From an uncultured Coriobacteriaceae bacterium (GTDB taxonomy: Bacteria > Actinomycetota > Coriobacteriia > Coriobacteriales > QAMH01), in contig CACZQA010000045.1 of assembly GCA_902783175.1 (NCBI GenBank), forward strand, positions 1 to 7,293: a stretch of DNA of 7,293 bases, written 5' to 3'. The notes below the pieces were generated by a model. The model did no database searches, was not told the DNA's origin, and was given only the letters and a program-made list of their open reading frames with translations. Positions 5,406-7,293 of the stretch are shown here, one piece after another; position 1 is the stretch's first letter, and each line of letters begins with the position of its first letter. The translations under genes were made by a program, and so were the position numbers.

Positions 5406-6821
5406 ATGAGCAGACAGTTCCCTGAGGGTTTCGTCTACGGCGGCGCTACCGCCGCCTATCAGGTCGAGGGTGAGACCCGCACTCACGGTAAGGGCAAAGT
5501 GCCTTGGGACGACTTCCTCGCCGCGCAGGGGCGTTTTTCTCCCGATCCGGCAAGCGACTTCTATAACAGTTATCCTGTCGACCTGGAGCTTTGTCAGCGC
5601 TTTGGCGTGAACGGCATCCGCGTCTCAATTGCCTGGACGCGTATCTTCCCTGCAGGGACTGGCGCGCTTAATCAGGAGGGTGTGGACTTCTACCACGCGC
5701 TCTTTGCCGAATGCGAGCGTCGCGGTGTCGTGCCCTACGTCACGCTCGATCACTTCGACACTCCCGAAGCGTTCTATGAGAACGGCGGCGAAGGTTTCCT
5801 CACCCGCTCTACCATCGATGCCTTCGTCGATTATGCGACCTTCTGCTTTGGCGAGTTCACTGAGGTTAAACACTGGTTCACCTTTAACGAGATCCCGGCA
5901 ACCGCTGAGGGCAGTTTCATCGTGGGCAACTGGCCCCATGGCGAGAAGTATCGCTTGGACAAGGCGTTCCAGCTCATGCACAACATGATGGTGGCTCACG
6001 CCCGTGCCGTCGTCGCTTTCCACGACGGTGGTTATGAGGGCGAGATTGGCATCGTGCAGAACCTTGAGCCTAAGTATCCTCTCGATCCGAACTCCGCTGC
6101 CGATGCTGAGGCCGCTCGAATGGCTGACGTTATCAACAACCGCTGGGTGCTCGATGCCACGTTCCGCGGACACTACGCTCCCGATACGCTTGAGGCGGCC
6201 ACGAGGCTCGCGCACATCGCGGGAGGCGAACTCGATATCCGCGATGAGGACATCGAAGCTCTGACCGCGGCTCTGCCGTACTGCGACTGCCTCGGCGTGA
6301 ACACCTACAAGTGCCAGTTCCTGCGCGCCGCCGAAGGCGAGAACGACATTCACCACAACGGCACGGGCGACAAGGGCTCAAGCCGCTGGTTCCTCAAGGG
6401 CGTTGGCGAGTCCTGTGTGCGCGAAGGCGTCCCAACGACTGACTGGGATTGGATCATCTATCCCGAGGGCCTCTACGATCTCCTCATGCGAATTAAGAAC
6501 GACTACCCCAACTACAAGAAAATCTATGTGACCGAGAACGGCATGGGGTACAAGGACGACTTCGAGGACGGTTTCATCGACGATGCCCCGCGCATTGACT
6601 ATCTGCGCCAGCATCTCACCTGGATTCATCGCGCCATCGAGGGCGGCGTAAACGTTGCGGGCTACTTTGTTTGGTCGCTTCAGGACCAGTTCAGCTGGAC
6701 CAACGGCTACAATAAGCGCTACGGCCTGTTCTACGTTGATTTCGAGACCCAGAAGCGCTACCCGAAGGCTAGCGCGTACTGGTTCAAGAACCTCGCCGAG
6801 ACCGGCAAGCTCGAGTCGTAA
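5406..6821 (+). CDS. lacG: 6-phospho-beta-galactosidase, glycoside hydrolase family 1 (LacG)
   Basis: This 471-residue cytoplasmic enzyme hydrolyses lactose-6-phosphate, made by LacE, to glucose and galactose-6-phosphate. GH1 landmarks are FPEGFVYGGATAAYQVEG at the N terminus, FTFNEIP with acid/base Glu162, and YVTENGMGY with nucleophile Glu377. Near the C terminus, FSWTNGYNKRYGLFYVD contains Ser430, Lys437 and Tyr439, which align with the phosphate-binding Ser428, Lys435 and Tyr437 of the Lactococcus enzyme. Trp431 matches Lactococcus Trp429, a residue linked to galactoside rather than glucoside preference. The ATG at 5406 is chosen over in-frame upstream starts (for example 5334 and 5388) because AAGGA (5395-5399) lies six bases before it and the product then has the usual length and N terminus. 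It is the second gene of the lacE-lacG unit. LacG is well supported; a broader phospho-beta-glycosidase activity remains possible. Confidence 0.95.
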   Translation: MSRQFPEGFVYGGATAAYQVEGETRTHGKGKVPWDDFLAAQGRFSPDPASDFYNSYPVDLELCQRFGVNGIRVSIAWTRIFPAGTGALNQEGVDFYHALFAECERRGVVPYVTLDHFDTPEAFYENGGEGFLTRSTIDAFVDYATFCFGEFTEVKHWFTFNEIPATAEGSFIVGNWPHGEKYRLDKAFQLMHNMMVAHARAVVAFHDGGYEGEIGIVQNLEPKYPLDPNSAADAEAARMADVINNRWVLDATFRGHYAPDTLEAATRLAHIAGGELDIRDEDIEALTAALPYCDCLGVNTYKCQFLRAAEGENDIHHNGTGDKGSSRWFLKGVGESCVREGVPTTDWDWIIYPEGLYDLLMRIKNDYPNYKKIYVTENGMGYKDDFEDGFIDDAPRIDYLRQHLTWIHRAIEGGVNVAGYFVWSLQDQFSWTNGYNKRYGLFYVDFETQKRYPKASAYWFKNLAETGKLES

Positions 6822-6840
6822 GACTTAGGTTTTATCGGAC

Positions 6841-6880
6841 AATTGCGCCGCGACGGGTTTCAGCCCGTCGCGGCGCAATT
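6841..6880 (+). terminator. Perfect 17-bp hairpin after lacG
   Basis: The arms 6841-6857 (AATTGCGCCGCGACGGG) and 6864-6880 are exact reverse complements around a six-base loop, TTTCAG, starting 19 bases after the lacG stop. The stem has a very GC-rich core with A-T pairs at its base, and only a short T stretch (6879-6881) follows. It most likely ends the lacE-lacG transcript. Confidence 0.8.
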
Positions 6881-7135
6881 TGATATGCGCGATTATTATT
6901 CGGGAATTGCGGACGAGATGGCAATCGCCCTGAGGAATGTGTATGCGCATTCTGATGAACTCGTGTATTGCTATGGGTTCTGGATTGCTTTCACAACCAG
7001 ACAGCCGCGCCGGGTCCTTTCCTAGGCATATTGTCTCCCTCTTTTCGGGAGCTAGCTTATTTGAGACTCTGCTTCGTGTGAGTTCTAAAGTTGCCGGGGG
7101 TTTGCTCTGCATTTTATTGCTTGAGATCCCTTAAC
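6881..7135. other. Intergenic stretch after lacG; only a doubtful short frame
   Basis: I find no confident gene here. One plus-strand frame of 46 codons (6885-7025) reads MRDYYSGIADEMAIALRNVY and onward, with a protein-like composition. It has no ribosome site and begins five bases after the hairpin, so it may be a remnant of a lost gene. A weak hairpin, CTCCC (7035-7039) with GGGAG (7047-7051), is also present. No tRNA or insertion-sequence ends are evident. Confidence 0.4.
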
Positions 7136-7165
7136 TTGCTTTACTGAAGAATTATCTCTTATAAC
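7136..7165 (+). promoter_or_regulatory. Probable promoter of the gene starting at 7209
   Basis: TATAAC (7160-7165) matches the -10 consensus at five of six positions. TTGCTT (7136-7141), 18 bases upstream, is a weak -35 (three of six). The predicted start near 7172 gives a leader of about 37 bases before the ATG at 7209. The next gene therefore seems to have its own promoter after the lacG hairpin. Confidence 0.4.
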
Positions 7166-7208
7166 GCCGGTAACATACTGATCTGAACGATAACGTGGGG
7201 AGAAGCGC

Positions 7209-7293
7209 ATGGCAAACGCAAAGAAGCTCGGCTGCACCTGGCCCGAGGCCCGCCTGGAGCCGCGGCGCCTGCGCGTGGCCGACGACTATCTGC
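7209..7293 (+). CDS. Start of an unidentified gene, cut by the window end
   Basis: An open frame starts with ATG at 7209, six bases after GGGGAG (7197-7202), and stays open to the window edge (28 codons). The visible protein begins MANAKKLGCTWPEARLEPRR and continues with an acidic-basic mix ending VADDYL. Codons end mostly in G or C, as in the aldolase and kinase genes and unlike lacE and lacG, which supports real coding. I see no signal peptide and do not recognise a family from this short piece. The product is unknown. Confidence 0.6.
   Translation, partial: MANAKKLGCTWPEARLEPRRLRVADDYL

Noticed and set aside
4557..5486. 309-codon minus-strand open frame across lacE and lacG
   Set aside because: It is antisense to two clear genes with intact family motifs, and it has no recognisable domain of its own.
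7035..7051. Hairpin CTCCC/GGGAG as a terminator
   Set aside because: Only five pairs with a seven-base loop, no T run, and no gene directly upstream to terminate.

Overview
The window holds a carbohydrate-use locus for a PTS-imported galactoside, most likely lactose, routed through the tagatose-6-phosphate pathway. The strong G/C bias at third codon positions in the first two genes, the actinobacterial style of the LacI-type regulator, and a lactose-type PTS EIICB paired with a GH1 6-phospho-beta-galactosidase together suggest a high-GC gut actinobacterium, possibly a coriobacterium such as Collinsella or Olsenella. That taxonomic placement is an inference, not something read directly from the sequence.

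Layout: (1) 17-1816 (+), a class II ketose-bisphosphate aldolase of the GatY/KbaY type followed directly by a PfkB-family tagatose-6-phosphate kinase or 1-phosphofructokinase (LacC-like). This is the end of an operon whose beginning lies left of the window, and it closes with a perfect 15-bp hairpin at 1845-1888. (2) 1889-2244, a stretch of about 350 bp with no convincing gene. (3) 2245-3243 (-), a full-length LacI-family repressor. (4) 3244-3533, the divergent control region, with a perfect 18-bp palindrome (AACGTT core) lying over the probable -35 box of the rightward promoter, followed by a long GC-rich leader. (5) 3534-5291 (+), lacE, the membrane EIIC domain fused to a cytoplasmic EIIB domain. 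(6) 5406-6821 (+), lacG, separated from lacE by 114 bp containing two GC-rich hairpins. (7) A 17-bp perfect hairpin at 6841-6880 that probably ends the lacEG unit. (8) 6881-7208, mostly non-coding, with a probable promoter for (9) an unidentified high-GC gene that starts at 7209 and leaves the window.

How the parts work together: LacE would import and phosphorylate the disaccharide, and LacG would cut lactose-6-phosphate into glucose and galactose-6-phosphate. After isomerisation to tagatose-6-phosphate (the isomerase is not in the window), the kinase would make tagatose-1,6-bisphosphate and the aldolase would split it into glyceraldehyde-3-phosphate and dihydroxyacetone phosphate. The LacI-type protein is the likely repressor of lacEG. 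The EIIA protein (LacF) and the isomerase (LacAB) are absent here and must be encoded elsewhere or replaced.

Base use is mosaic. The aldolase and kinase genes and the start of the last gene end almost every codon in G or C, while lacI, lacE, lacG and the spacers use many A/T-ending codons. The lacI-lacE-lacG block may therefore have a different history from its flanks. I see no transposase, CRISPR array, rRNA or tRNA, and no evidence of a wholly new type of system. The most unusual parts are the regulatory architecture and the composition boundary.
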